Shown in pieces: positions 33,532-44,784 of a stretch of 64,000 nucleotides of DNA (positions are counted from its first letter, which is position 1; the number at the start of each line of letters is the position of its first letter). Source of the DNA: Symsagittifera roscoffensis (lineage: Eukaryota > Xenacoelomorpha > Acoela > Convolutidae); the NCBI RefSeq assembly GCF_963678635.1, contig NC_087069.1:434001-498000 (forward strand), read 5' to 3'. The translations under genes and the position numbers were made by a program. Below the pieces are notes generated by a model. That model had not been told where the DNA came from. It did not search any database and was given only the letters and a program-made list of their open reading frames with translations.

Positions 33532-33835
33532 TAAAATTTTTCGAGGGGCGGCGAATTAAAAAAAAAAACGTCAAAAATGTTGTCGACTTTTAACGCCGAC
33601 TAAATTGATTTTCCGAGCTCTCCCAAAGCTTTAACAAGACCCTGTTCTGGCCAAATTGTTTGTGCTGCAGCCAAGTTTTCAAAAAAAAACAGGCCAAAAA
33701 AAAACTTTTTTAGACTTTTTGAATAATTTTGACCAAAACTAAGGTAAGTTAGCCAAAACTAATGTCTTAAAATAGTTATCAAAGGTGGGGAACGCCCCCT
33801 CCCCCTTTTTCTAAATCCGCTACTGCCAAGTGTCA
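33532..33835. mobile_element. Old hAT-type MITE, diverged copy
   Basis: It begins GCGGATCTAAAATTTTTCGAG and ends CTAAATCCGCTACTG, matching both ends and much of the interior (GAGCTCTCCCAAAGC, ACCCTGTTCTGGCCAAA) of the MITE at 59375-59804. It is diverged and partly deleted, and target duplications are not clear. Confidence 0.65.
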
Positions 33836-34457
33836 CTACCAGGATCTATAGCATAGTGATCAAACTTTGTCAACCGAAAAGTCCGATTCGAAATGGATCC
33901 GAAAAATTCAAATGGGTAAAGATTAATGAAAGAGCTAAAAATTGCTAAACATCTGGGTTAAATTTGTTTAAAACTGCAGTTAAATTTATGATAACATCTC
34001 ATGTATATAATTTTATTACACGATCATATGCGTGTATCGTGTAATAATGATGTAATCAACCTCTGGAACTATAACATGTAATCAACTTTTTCTAGCCAAA
34101 TAGCACAAAATCTGGTGAATGACTAGGAGACGGGTCTGATCTACAGGGTGTTTTCAAAACGTGATTTTTATAAATGTTCTCTCGTTTCACAAATATTTGA
34201 TTTTTTCTGCAATAGGCAACAAAGATTCGCCAATTTCGGTTTACACAACACATTGAGTTTGACTGTTTTTTTTTCGATAATTTGGATTTTTGGATAACTC
34301 AATAAATTTGATTGTTTTTGTTCACAATTGTTTTTTTATTTGCAATTTAATGAATTTTCACAGCATTTTTGCTTCTATTGTGCTGAATCAAAGCAACAGG
34401 ATAAAATGAACAAAAACTGAGTTTTTAAACTCCTTTTTTTCAAATTGGGTTATACTT
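33836..34457. other. Host-like flank left of the endogenous retrovirus
   Basis: AT-rich and non-coding; no recognised feature. Confidence 0.45.
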
Positions 34458-34458
34458 G

Positions 34459-34850
34459 TGGAACCTGATCTAAACTATATTTTATGATTGGATAAATTAA
34501 ATGTTTTACCAATGTAAAGTATTTAATATTAACCAATCATGATCCATCTAACTAACAACCCACTTATTTGTAAGTGCTGAAGTTACTTGTAATTTCAGCA
34601 CCAGAGAGATTTGAATTTAACTTAGAAATTAGTTGGACTCTCCCGAGCACTTCAGCAGCCGCAATAAACCAGTATACCCTAGATCTATTGAGCCTAGCAG
34701 AGACTAGTTAAACAACCTGAGACTAGATAGTATAAGAGTAAGATTAGGATCGGTATTAGACTAAGAAGTTGCACGAATCTATCCGGCCGAAAATAAGATA
34801 GCGTGACGAGCAGACGGTGTACCCTATCCGAAATTACTCTATGAGTTACA
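34459..34850 (+). repeat. 5' LTR of the errantivirus-like element
   Basis: Starts TGGAACCTGATC and matches 52909-53300 base for base except at the terminal dinucleotide (CA here, TA there). An AATAAA lies at 34663-34668. The repeat ends in ATGAGTTA followed by the leader. Confidence 0.92.
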
Positions 34851-36119
34851 CTTCGGTCCTAACTCATCTGGTGCGACCATAAGTCTCGAACAAGACCTTA
34901 CTAGATTAGAATTAACCAAAATAGATTAGAAATTAGACAAAAACATTTACAAAATGTTATACGACAATAATTTAATTGAAATGTCTCTCCGACTCAATAG
35001 ATCAGAGCCAATATTCCGAACCATAATAGAACTACCCGGAATTGGAAGAAGACCTCGAACCAAAGACGACATACGACAAAGTAGAAACTTGCCGTATAGT
35101 TATATGATAGTTCGGCAAAAGCCAGAACAAACTTTTATATTTCGAATATTACTTGCAATGAATTTAGATTTCCATTTGCAAACATAAAACTTTGAAGTTA
35201 CTCTTCAAAATCATTTCAGGCGCTAAACAAAATTAATATTATACAATAACGATTGATAAAAAGATCTAAGATCGTTTTCCTAAAACTCTGCAGTAATATA
35301 CAAAACATGTTTGAAAAATATTTATTGGAAAATAAAAATAAAAATTAGTAGCATGACAATAAATGGTTAGTAATCATAAATCATCCTGTTGTTCCAGCTT
35401 CATCACCTAAAACATAACAGCAATCATCAACTCACTAATATCATCAAAACACTAAATTTTTCCTTTACACAAATTTAAAACTTTATCAAAACTTAAAGTC
35501 ACTTAATTTAAAAACCAGATCATCAAGGCTTATCCTTGGATCTTAAATCATTTTCTACTTAATTAAATTTTAAACTTGATCATCAAGGCTTATCCTTGGA
35601 TCAAACAGAACAACTTTGTTCTCCCCCACCCACTTAATTAGTGTCTAACGACCTCAAACGTCGATTCACTATCCAACCCTCTCTAAAAACCCAGGACTAA
35701 TAGAAATTTTTACACAAAACTAATCATTCAAATTAGGATAAACAGTGAAGAACTTCGGTTATTCATCCTTCACTTGACCCCCCCTCTTACCAGACCCAGG
35801 ATAAATCTTAGACTTAGTAAGTTTAAAATAGTATCTAACGAACTACTCGCGTTCTAATTATACCTGAACCCTGTGGATCGATTTACTATTCTCCAACCCT
35901 TGAACACAATCACTACCCCTAAGTAAGATTAAGTAAGTTAACACCTTAGCTTATACTAGTCACGAGAAAGTAAAAAATCATTCTTCGGAATCGATATACT
36001 TTTCTCTCCAACCCTGAACAAAAAGACCCAGGTTAAGCTAACCAAAAAATCGTAAGAACTAACAGTTTAAGAAAATAGAAATCATTTAACAACTTTTTGC
36101 ATCCGTCATTCTAAACCTT
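34851..36119 (+). promoter_or_regulatory. Leader of the errantivirus-like element
   Basis: About 1.27 kb. A TGG at 34869-34871, 18 bases after the LTR, could begin a primer-binding site, but I cannot match it to a tRNA with confidence. A 77-codon upstream ORF (34954-35187) has no recognisable product. A 25-bp sequence is exactly repeated (see next entry). Segments containing CCAACCCT and ACCCAGG recur three times (around 35640-35700, 35826-35910 and 35980-36030), suggesting old internal duplication. Long leaders of this kind often carry packaging and translation signals. Confidence 0.6.
35518..35602. repeat. Exact 25-bp duplicate with hairpin potential in the leader
   Basis: The copies at 35518-35542 and 35578-35602 are identical and start 60 bases apart. 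Each contains ATCAAGGCTTATCCTTGGAT, which can pair AAGG with CCTT around a CTTAT loop. Paired identical hairpins in a retroviral leader often act in RNA packaging or dimerisation; that is inference here. Confidence 0.75.
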
Positions 36120-36587
36120 ATGTCATTTAAAAATCTAGGAAATAAACAAACAATCATTTTACACAATTGTGAAATAGATAACAAAAAATACGACCTTGTA
36201 ATCACACCTCATACACAAACAGTTGGATACATTCGAACAAAACGACAAACACTAAAGAGGAAAATAATAACTAAACAAAGACAAATAACACGAAAAAGAT
36301 TTTCAAAAAATCGAAACGCATTTTCAGAATCAGAAACCAACAGTTTAGACGAACTTTACAAACTAAAAGAATCAATAGATAAAAATTGCCCACTTCACGA
36401 TCAACTATATTTTTCTGACTCAGAAACAACTTCAAATTCATCACAAAGAGGAAAAAGAAGAATAAAAAAACAGTACAAACACAAACCAGTACATTTATAC
36501 AATTGGAATCAACCAATTCGACACATTAATAATTACATATTAACAGTAATCGAACGAAAAAATGAGTTCAACACACACCCCAGGTGA
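36120..36587 (+). CDS. Small basic protein overlapping the gag start (155 aa)
   Basis: First substantial ORF after the leader. It is in the +2 phase relative to gag and overlaps the gag ATG by 26 bases. The product is very basic, with KRQTLKRK, KQRQITRKR and RGKRRIKKQYKHK clusters that resemble nuclear or RNA-binding signals and a serine/acidic patch near residue 100. I recognise no family. Position and charge recall regulatory RNA-binding proteins of complex retroviruses, but that is only analogy. It could be non-coding, though a 155-codon frame in AT-rich DNA is long for chance. Confidence 0.5.
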   Translation: MSFKNLGNKQTIILHNCEIDNKKYDLVITPHTQTVGYIRTKRQTLKRKIITKQRQITRKRFSKNRNAFSESETNSLDELYKLKESIDKNCPLHDQLYFSDSETTSNSSQRGKRRIKKQYKHKPVHLYNWNQPIRHINNYILTVIERKNEFNTHPR

Positions 36588-39500
36588 CGAAACTCCAGAT
36601 GATGATGAAATCTTTCCCTTTATAGTAAACGCAGATACTGATAGAGGACAACACATATTTTGTCAAAATTTACTCGTAAATTTATTTGAACCCGGAATCA
36701 GTCCATGTAAAACAGAGTTCCCCGACGTAAAAATCAAAAGACAAATCATAGATCACTATTTAAAAGATATATGCAACATAACACAACAGTATGGAATCTA
36801 CTCTATAGAATTCACTTCCCCAAACCATAATAATAGAACATATACTATTCAAACAGACGATCTTGATTTAGAATTTTCAAAAGTTTTTTCAGAATATATA
36901 AAAAGCATCCAATACCATAACTCACAAAGAGCAAACTCCATTTTCACCAATGAAGTTTTCGCAATAATATATAGTTATATTTCGATATTAGAAAATGAAC
37001 TTCCATTAACAAATGTCTCACCGACAGAAACATCTAAACATTTAAGAGTACGACATGAAATCACACTACTCTCTAGTTATTTAAACATCATTAAAGAAAA
37101 TTTCACGAAAGACGATGTTTCACAACATACCAAACACGATCTACAAAAAATTTTAGCATGGTTCATAATAGATTATTTCACACACAATATTGATTTAATT
37201 GCACAAGCAAGAAAAAATTTTAGACCCCAAAATTCGAACGATGATACCGCTATCACAGAACAATCAGATTATGTTTGGGACCCCGAATGGTCTCATCCCG
37301 CATTTATAAGCTTTCCACAATCAATCTCAAGTCAAGCAATAGGTACAATATCTTACATAAGAGATTATGTAAGAGTAATACCATTAACAATTGATGCAAC
37401 TCCATTAAACTATAATACATTTTTACCCGATACACAAAATAATAGTTTAAACTCTACAGTCATACACAAAGAAAACCTCAATGGAACTAGGAATCTTACT
37501 CAACAAGATATCCAGACACCATCACACTTCATAAATGAAGAAATTGTACACACAACAACTACACAACAAAGTATTTCACCAATACGCCCAAATTTAACAA
37601 CACCAAGAAATACAAATCCTTCACAAACACAGGTAACCTTACAATCAACCGTTAAACCTTCGGTTGCCCCTAAATATTCACATATGGATTACCAAACATA
37701 CAGACCCATGACAATACCATCAAAAACACGCAAAACATTCACTAGAAACAACTTTGCAGACCATAATTATAATTATACACATCCATCAAAAACAAATTAT
37801 CAACCACAAAGGAATTTTAACCAATATACAAAACCTCGAAACTGGGATAACCCAACAGCCCAATATAATTCCAAAAATTTTCAACCAAATCCTCCACAGG
37901 ATCGCAGTGAAAATTACCCATTTTTTCAACAAAATAAAAATAAAAAACAGACATCTTATCAAATGGATTATTTATCCTCAGATGATGATTTCTTACAACC
38001 AGATATATTTGCACAAAATACTCAAGAATATCGTAGACAAGGAATACAGAGAACACATACAAATCATAGAAATTTTTCTCCACAACCAATAGATGCACAT
38101 AATCAACAACCAATTCAACAACAAAATCTAATTAATACACAATCTTTTCAACCAATTCAACAACAAAATCCAATGACTGCACACTCGTATCAAGCATCAC
38201 AAATGCAAAATGAAATACCACTCCCATATTATCTTCAACAACATGAAATAACAAGAAACCAACTTTCAAATTTTTCTCAAATGCCAAATGCAGCAGAATC
38301 ATTACAAATGACAATGAATCCATACCTTATGGGTGGATCATCAATAACATCAAACAAACCTTTAATGGTTTTCACAGGAACAGACCCTGAATACTCTGTA
38401 GAAGATTATTTAAATGCAGTAACAGCAAATTTGATTTTAAATATAGGACCTGAACCAATTAATACGCCACTACATCAAAACTGGATACATCGACGCACAG
38501 CGTTGATACAAACAACCTTAGATGGCGCAGCCCAAAAATGGTTTTCAGTACTACCTCTAGAAATAAAATCAAACTGGAAAAGATTTACACAAGAATTTTC
38601 AAAAATGTTTGACTCCGAAAGAAACAAACAACAACAAAGAGTTTTATGTAATGAAATTCGCACATTACCAAACGAAACCATCAAGCAAATAGCAGTACGA
38701 ATCGAAACACTAGTTCGAAAAGCATATTCACTAAATACACATGACTATAAAAACACAAAGATGACAGAAATCTTAATGATGACCTTAACACCACAATTAA
38801 GGAAAATAGCAATAAAAAAGAGAGCATCTCATCCTTCTTCAATTCGAGAACCCGATTTAGATTTTCGAAAACTAGTAGACAAACTAGAACAAGCAGAAAT
38901 CACGATGAAACTAGAAGAAACGGAAAATCTGAAATTACAATACGTTAACAAAATTGAAACGACTTCCACTAATATTAATAATATACAGGAATCAGAAACA
39001 GACCTCGTTGAAAAAATCACTGAAATACTCAATATTTACGAAAAGAACCCAAACTTTAAAGGCAAACCATCTTTCAAAAAATGGTGTAATTATTGCCGAC
39101 GATACGGACATAGTATTTCCGAATGTAGACAAAAACAGCAAGATAGTCAAAATAAACCTCAAAAATACAAAGAACCAAATAAATCATTCTATCAATACAT
39201 GAAAAAAGATCAAAATTTACCGAACAAAACAGTTCACAGCAACAACAGTTCAGGAAAACCACTCCCGAACAATACAAGCTATACAAGAAATCAATCCCCA
39301 TATAACTCAAGTTATAGAGGAAGATCACCAGAACGAAGAAACACGTATAATTCATCACAAAATCACTACAATAGACCAAATAGTAGAAATAACTACTCCA
39401 GATCAAATTCAAATACACAACGATTTGTTTCTAGATCTAATTCCCAATCAAGAAATAACTACTATCCAAACAATCAATCACGAAATTCATCATACAATAG

Positions 39501-40731
39501 GAATAGAAACTACTCCTATAATCGAAATAGAAGTTATTCAAACAACCGAAACCAGAATTACCCGAACAATCGATCAAGGAATAACTCATATAATAGATCG
39601 AACTATAACAGACCAAACAATAACTACCAAAACAGATCGCGAAATAATTCACAAAATCAACACTCAAGTTATAATAATCGTTATAGAAATTATTCCCAAT
39701 CACCACACCGGAATAATAATAACTATAATAATTCTAATAATCGTCATAGAAGTAATACACCTAAACATCAAAGGCAAATCAATCAAGTACAATCTAACCC
39801 AGAAACAACATCAGACCCTCCAGGTATTGATGACACAGTAACTGATGCGATACAACTCAATCAAATAAACTGTACATCATCAGATTCAGAAAGTGATACT
39901 GAAAACACTCTTGCTATCAATATGATAAAAGTCGAAAATGACTATGAATCTGTCATATATGAACAACCCTTTCCATCACACATATATGAAAATCAATCAG
40001 AATTTCTTCAAAATCATTACACTACACCCATAAATTCCACACCAACAACGCAAGAAACAAATGCAAAAAATACTACAGAACAACCCAATCAAAATGTCAA
40101 AACAAAATGCTTGAATACAAACCACATCTACAAAAATATACAAAAAGAACAACCCAAAGAAAAAATTTGGACAATACCATTTCTCTTAGAAAGCCCAAGA
40201 AATAAAGAATTTCAACCACCAGACCTTGAAATAGATTTTTTAATTGATTCAGGAGCAGAATCAAACATAATAAACATTCCCACATGGAATGAAATAAAAA
40301 CTTTACATCCAAAGCTAACACCTCTTGAAACCTCCAGTAAACTAGCAACAGCACAAGGATCAACATTGATAAACTACGGAAAAATCCAATTATTTCTCCT
40401 CCCCACCAGAACAATGGAGCAAAGCAAAATTTTAAACAAGCCATTTAAACAAATATTCCATATCACTGATATTAAATATAATATCATTGGAATACCATTT
40501 ATTTCGAAGTATATACCAACAATTAACATACTAAATAGTAAAATATTAATCAAAGATAAATATACAAAAACAAAAGAAACATCCTTAACATTTTTTCAAA
40601 GATTAAATAAACAACCACCATTTTTTTCAAAATTTTATCCGATATTTAACCAACAAAGAAAACACCTGAAACCACTATCAGGGAACATATATAATTTTTC
40701 AATCAAACAAGTTCACCAATATGATAAATAA
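36562..40731 (+). CDS. gag: Gag-protease of the errantivirus-like element (1389 aa)
   Basis: Residues about 1-300 are an N-terminal region of unknown fold, followed by a Gln/Asn-rich linker. The capsid-like region is at about 594-790 (FTGTDPEY, AAQKWF, FTQEFSKMFD and a following arginine-rich helix). One CCHC zinc knuckle begins at C842. A long Asn/Arg/Ser/Tyr-rich prion-like stretch covers about 905-1070. The aspartic protease has IDSGAES with catalytic D1229. The product would form cytoplasmic capsids and process the polyprotein. The frame ends in a lone TAA at 40729-40731 and continues in the same phase into pol. Plus-strand base composition is A-rich and G-poor. Confidence 0.9.
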   Translation: MSSTHTPGDETPDDDEIFPFIVNADTDRGQHIFCQNLLVNLFEPGISPCKTEFPDVKIKRQIIDHYLKDICNITQQYGIYSIEFTSPNHNNRTYTIQTDDLDLEFSKVFSEYIKSIQYHNSQRANSIFTNEVFAIIYSYISILENELPLTNVSPTETSKHLRVRHEITLLSSYLNIIKENFTKDDVSQHTKHDLQKILAWFIIDYFTHNIDLIAQARKNFRPQNSNDDTAITEQSDYVWDPEWSHPAFISFPQSISSQAIGTISYIRDYVRVIPLTIDATPLNYNTFLPDTQNNSLNSTVIHKENLNGTRNLTQQDIQTPSHFINEEIVHTTTTQQSISPIRPNLTTPRNTNPSQTQVTLQSTVKPSVAPKYSHMDYQTYRPMTIPSKTRKTFTRNNFADHNYNYTHPSKTNYQPQRNFNQYTKPRNWDNPTAQYNSKNFQPNPPQDRSENYPFFQQNKNKKQTSYQMDYLSSDDDFLQPDIFAQNTQEYRRQGIQRTHTNHRNFSPQPIDAHNQQPIQQQNLINTQSFQPIQQQNPMTAHSYQASQMQNEIPLPYYLQQHEITRNQLSNFSQMPNAAESLQMTMNPYLMGGSSITSNKPLMVFTGTDPEYSVEDYLNAVTANLILNIGPEPINTPLHQNWIHRRTALIQTTLDGAAQKWFSVLPLEIKSNWKRFTQEFSKMFDSERNKQQQRVLCNEIRTLPNETIKQIAVRIETLVRKAYSLNTHDYKNTKMTEILMMTLTPQLRKIAIKKRASHPSSIREPDLDFRKLVDKLEQAEITMKLEETENLKLQYVNKIETTSTNINNIQESETDLVEKITEILNIYEKNPNFKGKPSFKKWCNYCRRYGHSISECRQKQQDSQNKPQKYKEPNKSFYQYMKKDQNLPNKTVHSNNSSGKPLPNNTSYTRNQSPYNSSYRGRSPERRNTYNSSQNHYNRPNSRNNYSRSNSNTQRFVSRSNSQSRNNYYPNNQSRNSSYNRNRNYSYNRNRSYSNNRNQNYPNNRSRNNSYNRSNYNRPNNNYQNRSRNNSQNQHSSYNNRYRNYSQSPHRNNNNYNNSNNRHRSNTPKHQRQINQVQSNPETTSDPPGIDDTVTDAIQLNQINCTSSDSESDTENTLAINMIKVENDYESVIYEQPFPSHIYENQSEFLQNHYTTPINSTPTTQETNAKNTTEQPNQNVKTKCLNTNHIYKNIQKEQPKEKIWTIPFLLESPRNKEFQPPDLEIDFLIDSGAESNIINIPTWNEIKTLHPKLTPLETSSKLATAQGSTLINYGKIQLFLLPTRTMEQSKILNKPFKQIFHITDIKYNIIGIPFISKYIPTINILNSKILIKDKYTKTKETSLTFFQRLNKQPPFFSKFYPIFNQQRKHLKPLSGNIYNFSIKQVHQYDK

Positions 40732-40755
40732 CAAAACAAACAAAAATTTTATATG
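40726..40755 (+). promoter_or_regulatory. In-phase stop between gag-protease and pol
   Basis: Only one stop (AAA TAA CAA AAC) separates the two frames, and seven open codons precede the pol ATG at 40753. Expression could be by stop readthrough or by reinitiation. Most errantiviruses join gag and pol by a -1 frameshift, so this arrangement is unusual for the group. Confidence 0.6.
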
Positions 40756-43700
40756 TCAGATTTTGAATTCAAACCTATTCATAAATTTTTCAAAATCACA
40801 ATCTCTTCAATAAAATATTTGAAAAATTCGAATTCAGATATTATTTCCTTACATGTTTATAACAACACACCTTATCAAGTAACATTACCTTTAGGACTTT
40901 TAGGATATTGTGAAACCAATGCTACAATATCACCAATACACGAAAAAGCCTATCGCGTAAATAATATACTCCAATTACTAGATATTTGCCAATCTACAAT
41001 TCTAAATGAAGAATTATCTATAAACAATATAATAAGTAACGAAAACAGAAATACGGATTATTTCACAAAAACTCCATATTTCAAACCTACATTCAACATC
41101 AGTAACTACACAGAGGACCAACAAAAATTTTTAACAATGTTTTGTTTCCAACATTCACAAATAACACAAGACGAATTCGAAAAGTTAGCCAAACAGCTAA
41201 TTAAATATTCATCAGTCTATGCAACATCAAAATTCGATGTTGGCAAAATCAGTTCATCACTACATCTCCCATTAAAACCAAACGCAGTTTTCAAAAAACA
41301 GAGAGCAAGTAAAGTACCAATTCACTTACATGATAAAGTAAACAGATTACTCGATATTTTAGAACAATACAACATTATATCACCAGTTAATAAAGAAGAA
41401 CAACCAAAAGGCAACACATTTATCAACCCCGTTATCATTCTAGCTAAAGGAGAATCATTAAAAATCGTTCTCGATGCTAGATACCTCAATTCACTTATAG
41501 ATGAATCAAAATGTAATTGGCCCATTGAACCAATACAAGTTATTTTAACAAAAATAAACGGCAAATACTTCACAACCGCCGACATGAATAGTGCATACAA
41601 TCAAATGCCACTAGATGAACAATCACGACGTTTAACACAATTTGTTATCGGAAACCAACAATATGAATTTAACCGCTTATTCTATGGAAAATCCATAGGA
41701 CCAGCAGCATTTTCAGCTTTTATGAGCAAAATTTTTAGACCACTAATACTCAAGAAAAACGCAATCACCTATTTAGACGATGTTTTTATGCAATCACAAA
41801 CAAAAGACGAAATGTTCAATGTTTTAGAAAAATATCACCAAATACTTCAGAACGAAAATCTGAAGGCCGCCCCCGATAAATCACACTTCTTTTTGACAAG
41901 AGTTAAATTCTTAGGACATAATATAGAAAGAAAAACAATCACTCCATTGAAATCACGCATTGACGCTATTCAAAAACTTCAACCACCAACAAATAAAAAG
42001 AAAATCCAAGAATTTCTTGGAGTGTTAAACTTTTTAAGTAAATATGTTTATAAAATGCAATTATATCTACGACCATTTTATAACATCCTTAAACAACAAA
42101 ATAATTTCGAATGGAACACAGAACATCAAACACGATTTGAAGAAATAAAGAAACTTTTAACTGAACAAATTTCAAACACAATTCCAGACCCTAACCAACC
42201 ATTTTATGCAATGTGCGATGCTTCGAACTTTGGCATCGGTGCAGCACTATTACAATCACATAATGGTACAAATAAAATGAACCTCATATCAGCAAATTCT
42301 CGATTATTCACTCAAGCAGAGCTACGACTCTCAACTCTAATGAGAGAATGCACAGCCATAATATATACACTGACAGAATATGAATTTCTGATACTTGGAT
42401 CAACACATCCAACAGTTCTATTCACAGACCATAAACCAATCATCTTTCTCTTTACACAAAAATCTAACCCAAACCACCGAGTTTACAGATTTCAACTAAT
42501 TCTAATGAAATTTCCAAACTTACATATAGTTTGGACTGCAGGAAAAAATCTTGCATTACCAGACACCTTAAGTCGAAATACACCACCTGAATTACTTACA
42601 CGAAAAACAACAGTTGAAATACCCAAAAATATAAAATTCTACCTTGCAGAAAACGAAACATCACCTCGATTAGAATGCAAATATGCAGTTAAAACTGATA
42701 TTGAACAATCACAAATAAATAATTTACAACATTTCCCACTTTATTTAGATTGTCAAAATAATCATTATGAAGTTGATTTACTTGGAACATCAACTTTCAA
42801 ACCAATCCCATATTCTCAATGGATAAAAAATAACACCCAACAAAAACAAACAAAACAACGCCCGCCTAAAAAAGACCATTTTCCACTAATTGAAAAAGAA
42901 GATTTAACTGATAAAATAAATTTATCAGGACCACAAACAAATGATTCAAAATACACAATAAATCAAGTTTTTGACCTTCATGACCCACTTGATACAATAC
43001 CCTTATCTAAATTAGAAATCGAAAACATTTTTCTCCCCCCAACAGATACGATTACAAATTCAACACTGAAACAATATCAAAATCTTGACCCGATAATTAG
43101 ACAACTGAAATCATGGCACAAATATAAAACTAAACCTATCAAAGCAGATTCAACCATTCTAGGAAACAAAACACTCCTCCGATACTTTCGCAAATTTAAC
43201 AACACAACAATTAACGAAAATACAGACCTTTTAGAGTATAACCTGAATGAATCTACAGTTCCATGTCTCCCTTTAAGTATGATTCTTATAGCTTTTAATA
43301 TTTCACATACACAAAATATTAAAGGACACTCTGGATCAGAAAAAACATATTCAAATTTTATACAAAATTTTTACTTCCCAAATGCACCAATTTGGATAAA
43401 AGTACTATGCAATGATTGTATAGTATGTCAACTGAATAAACCTTACCCAAATCAAAAACAAATAGCACAAAAACAAGATTTTAAAGGACAAAGTTTGTAC
43501 TTTAATCACCGTATCTCATTTGATACTAAAGGACCAATTTCACCCTCATCAGAAGGAAACTCCTACATTATGGTAATTGTTGACGCATTCACACACTATG
43601 TAGCACTTAACCCAGTACCACATTGTAATGCTTATTACGCATATACAACACTTTATGAACACTGGATAGCAAAATTTGGACTACCAGAAATTTTAGTTAC

Positions 43701-44784
43701 AGACAATGGTACAGAATTCATAAATAATGAAATAATAACACTATGTCATTTATATAACATTAAACACAAACCACGTACATCTCATGCACCTTGGACAAAC
43801 GGCTTAGTCGAAGGTATGAACCGTTCACTACAAGAATATCTTAGATGTATCATCAATGGAAATGATACAAAATATACCGAATGGTCAGCAGATGTAAAAT
43901 TATTTCCCTTAGCATATAACTCACAAATCACGACAACTTTAGGAATGTCACCATATGAAATGGTTTTCAACCAAAAGCCACGCAAACCAATAATGTTTAC
44001 AGCAAATTCCCATAAAAACGCACAAGGTTATTGTCAACCAAATAAAGACTCAATTTGTTATAACCTCCCATTACATACGCACGATGAAGATCATTTTCAT
44101 CACCCACAAATTCTTAAATTAGCCTCCGGTACACACACCGAATGGATTTTAAATAGAGATAAGAAACACAAGGAAATTTACCAAAAAATAACGAAAAAGT
44201 TATTACAAAGACAAAACATAAATGAACAAATCAATTCACGCTTTACACCAGCTTCCGATTTAAAAATTGGAACATTTGTTTTAATACCTAATTTTAATAC
44301 TCAAAAAGGAATTTCTAAAAAATTACAACCCCTCCGAAAAGGACCCTACCAAATAATTGCAAAACCCACTGATGTCACATATAAAATTACCGACTCAAAC
44401 AAAAAAGAAATCGTTCAACATCGAAACAACCTATTACCTTATTACCCAAAAGAATACGCACTCCGCGAATTAACTCAATTATATTCTTTCACAGGATTAA
44501 AAATCATTCAAAATGAACCACATCTGAAAAACACAGAACAAAATGATAACCCCACCGAAAATCAAAACACAAAACCAACCGCCACCAAAAACAATACACA
44601 AAACCATAAAGAATCTCCAAAACCAAGAAAAAATAGAAAAATGACAGAACAAATAATACCCCAAGAAGAAATAGACAAATCTGAACATAGAAAAACAACA
44701 AAACTCCGAAATCAACCACGTAAAAACTACAAAATGTTCATCCCCCAATCTAAAATATTAAAGAAAGTAGAATTTAAAAAGTAA
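40753..44784 (+). CDS. pol: Pol of the errantivirus-like element: RT, RNase H, integrase (1343 aa)
   Basis: RT spans about 200-450, with YLDD at 340-343. RNase H follows, with D in CDASN, E in MRECTA, D in FTDHKP and D in LPDTLS contexts. Integrase has an HHCC finger (GHSG ... CNDCIVC) and core residues D924, D984 and E1020 with 35 residues between the last two. A GPYQII motif lies near 1195. The C-terminal ~130 residues are basic and low complexity. No protease is present because it lies in the gag frame. All catalytic residues are intact. It is only distantly related to Pol copies A and B. Confidence 0.93.
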   Translation: MSDFEFKPIHKFFKITISSIKYLKNSNSDIISLHVYNNTPYQVTLPLGLLGYCETNATISPIHEKAYRVNNILQLLDICQSTILNEELSINNIISNENRNTDYFTKTPYFKPTFNISNYTEDQQKFLTMFCFQHSQITQDEFEKLAKQLIKYSSVYATSKFDVGKISSSLHLPLKPNAVFKKQRASKVPIHLHDKVNRLLDILEQYNIISPVNKEEQPKGNTFINPVIILAKGESLKIVLDARYLNSLIDESKCNWPIEPIQVILTKINGKYFTTADMNSAYNQMPLDEQSRRLTQFVIGNQQYEFNRLFYGKSIGPAAFSAFMSKIFRPLILKKNAITYLDDVFMQSQTKDEMFNVLEKYHQILQNENLKAAPDKSHFFLTRVKFLGHNIERKTITPLKSRIDAIQKLQPPTNKKKIQEFLGVLNFLSKYVYKMQLYLRPFYNILKQQNNFEWNTEHQTRFEEIKKLLTEQISNTIPDPNQPFYAMCDASNFGIGAALLQSHNGTNKMNLISANSRLFTQAELRLSTLMRECTAIIYTLTEYEFLILGSTHPTVLFTDHKPIIFLFTQKSNPNHRVYRFQLILMKFPNLHIVWTAGKNLALPDTLSRNTPPELLTRKTTVEIPKNIKFYLAENETSPRLECKYAVKTDIEQSQINNLQHFPLYLDCQNNHYEVDLLGTSTFKPIPYSQWIKNNTQQKQTKQRPPKKDHFPLIEKEDLTDKINLSGPQTNDSKYTINQVFDLHDPLDTIPLSKLEIENIFLPPTDTITNSTLKQYQNLDPIIRQLKSWHKYKTKPIKADSTILGNKTLLRYFRKFNNTTINENTDLLEYNLNESTVPCLPLSMILIAFNISHTQNIKGHSGSEKTYSNFIQNFYFPNAPIWIKVLCNDCIVCQLNKPYPNQKQIAQKQDFKGQSLYFNHRISFDTKGPISPSSEGNSYIMVIVDAFTHYVALNPVPHCNAYYAYTTLYEHWIAKFGLPEILVTDNGTEFINNEIITLCHLYNIKHKPRTSHAPWTNGLVEGMNRSLQEYLRCIINGNDTKYTEWSADVKLFPLAYNSQITTTLGMSPYEMVFNQKPRKPIMFTANSHKNAQGYCQPNKDSICYNLPLHTHDEDHFHHPQILKLASGTHTEWILNRDKKHKEIYQKITKKLLQRQNINEQINSRFTPASDLKIGTFVLIPNFNTQKGISKKLQPLRKGPYQIIAKPTDVTYKITDSNKKEIVQHRNNLLPYYPKEYALRELTQLYSFTGLKIIQNEPHLKNTEQNDNPTENQNTKPTATKNNTQNHKESPKPRKNRKMTEQIIPQEEIDKSEHRKTTKLRNQPRKNYKMFIPQSKILKKVEFKK

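Noticed and set aside
34869-34886. Primer-binding site starting TGGTGCGACC
   Set aside because: The implied tRNA 3' arm does not pair well and lies 18 bases from the LTR end.
34954-35187. 77-codon leader frame as a protein gene
   Set aside because: No recognisable features; kept only as a possible upstream ORF.
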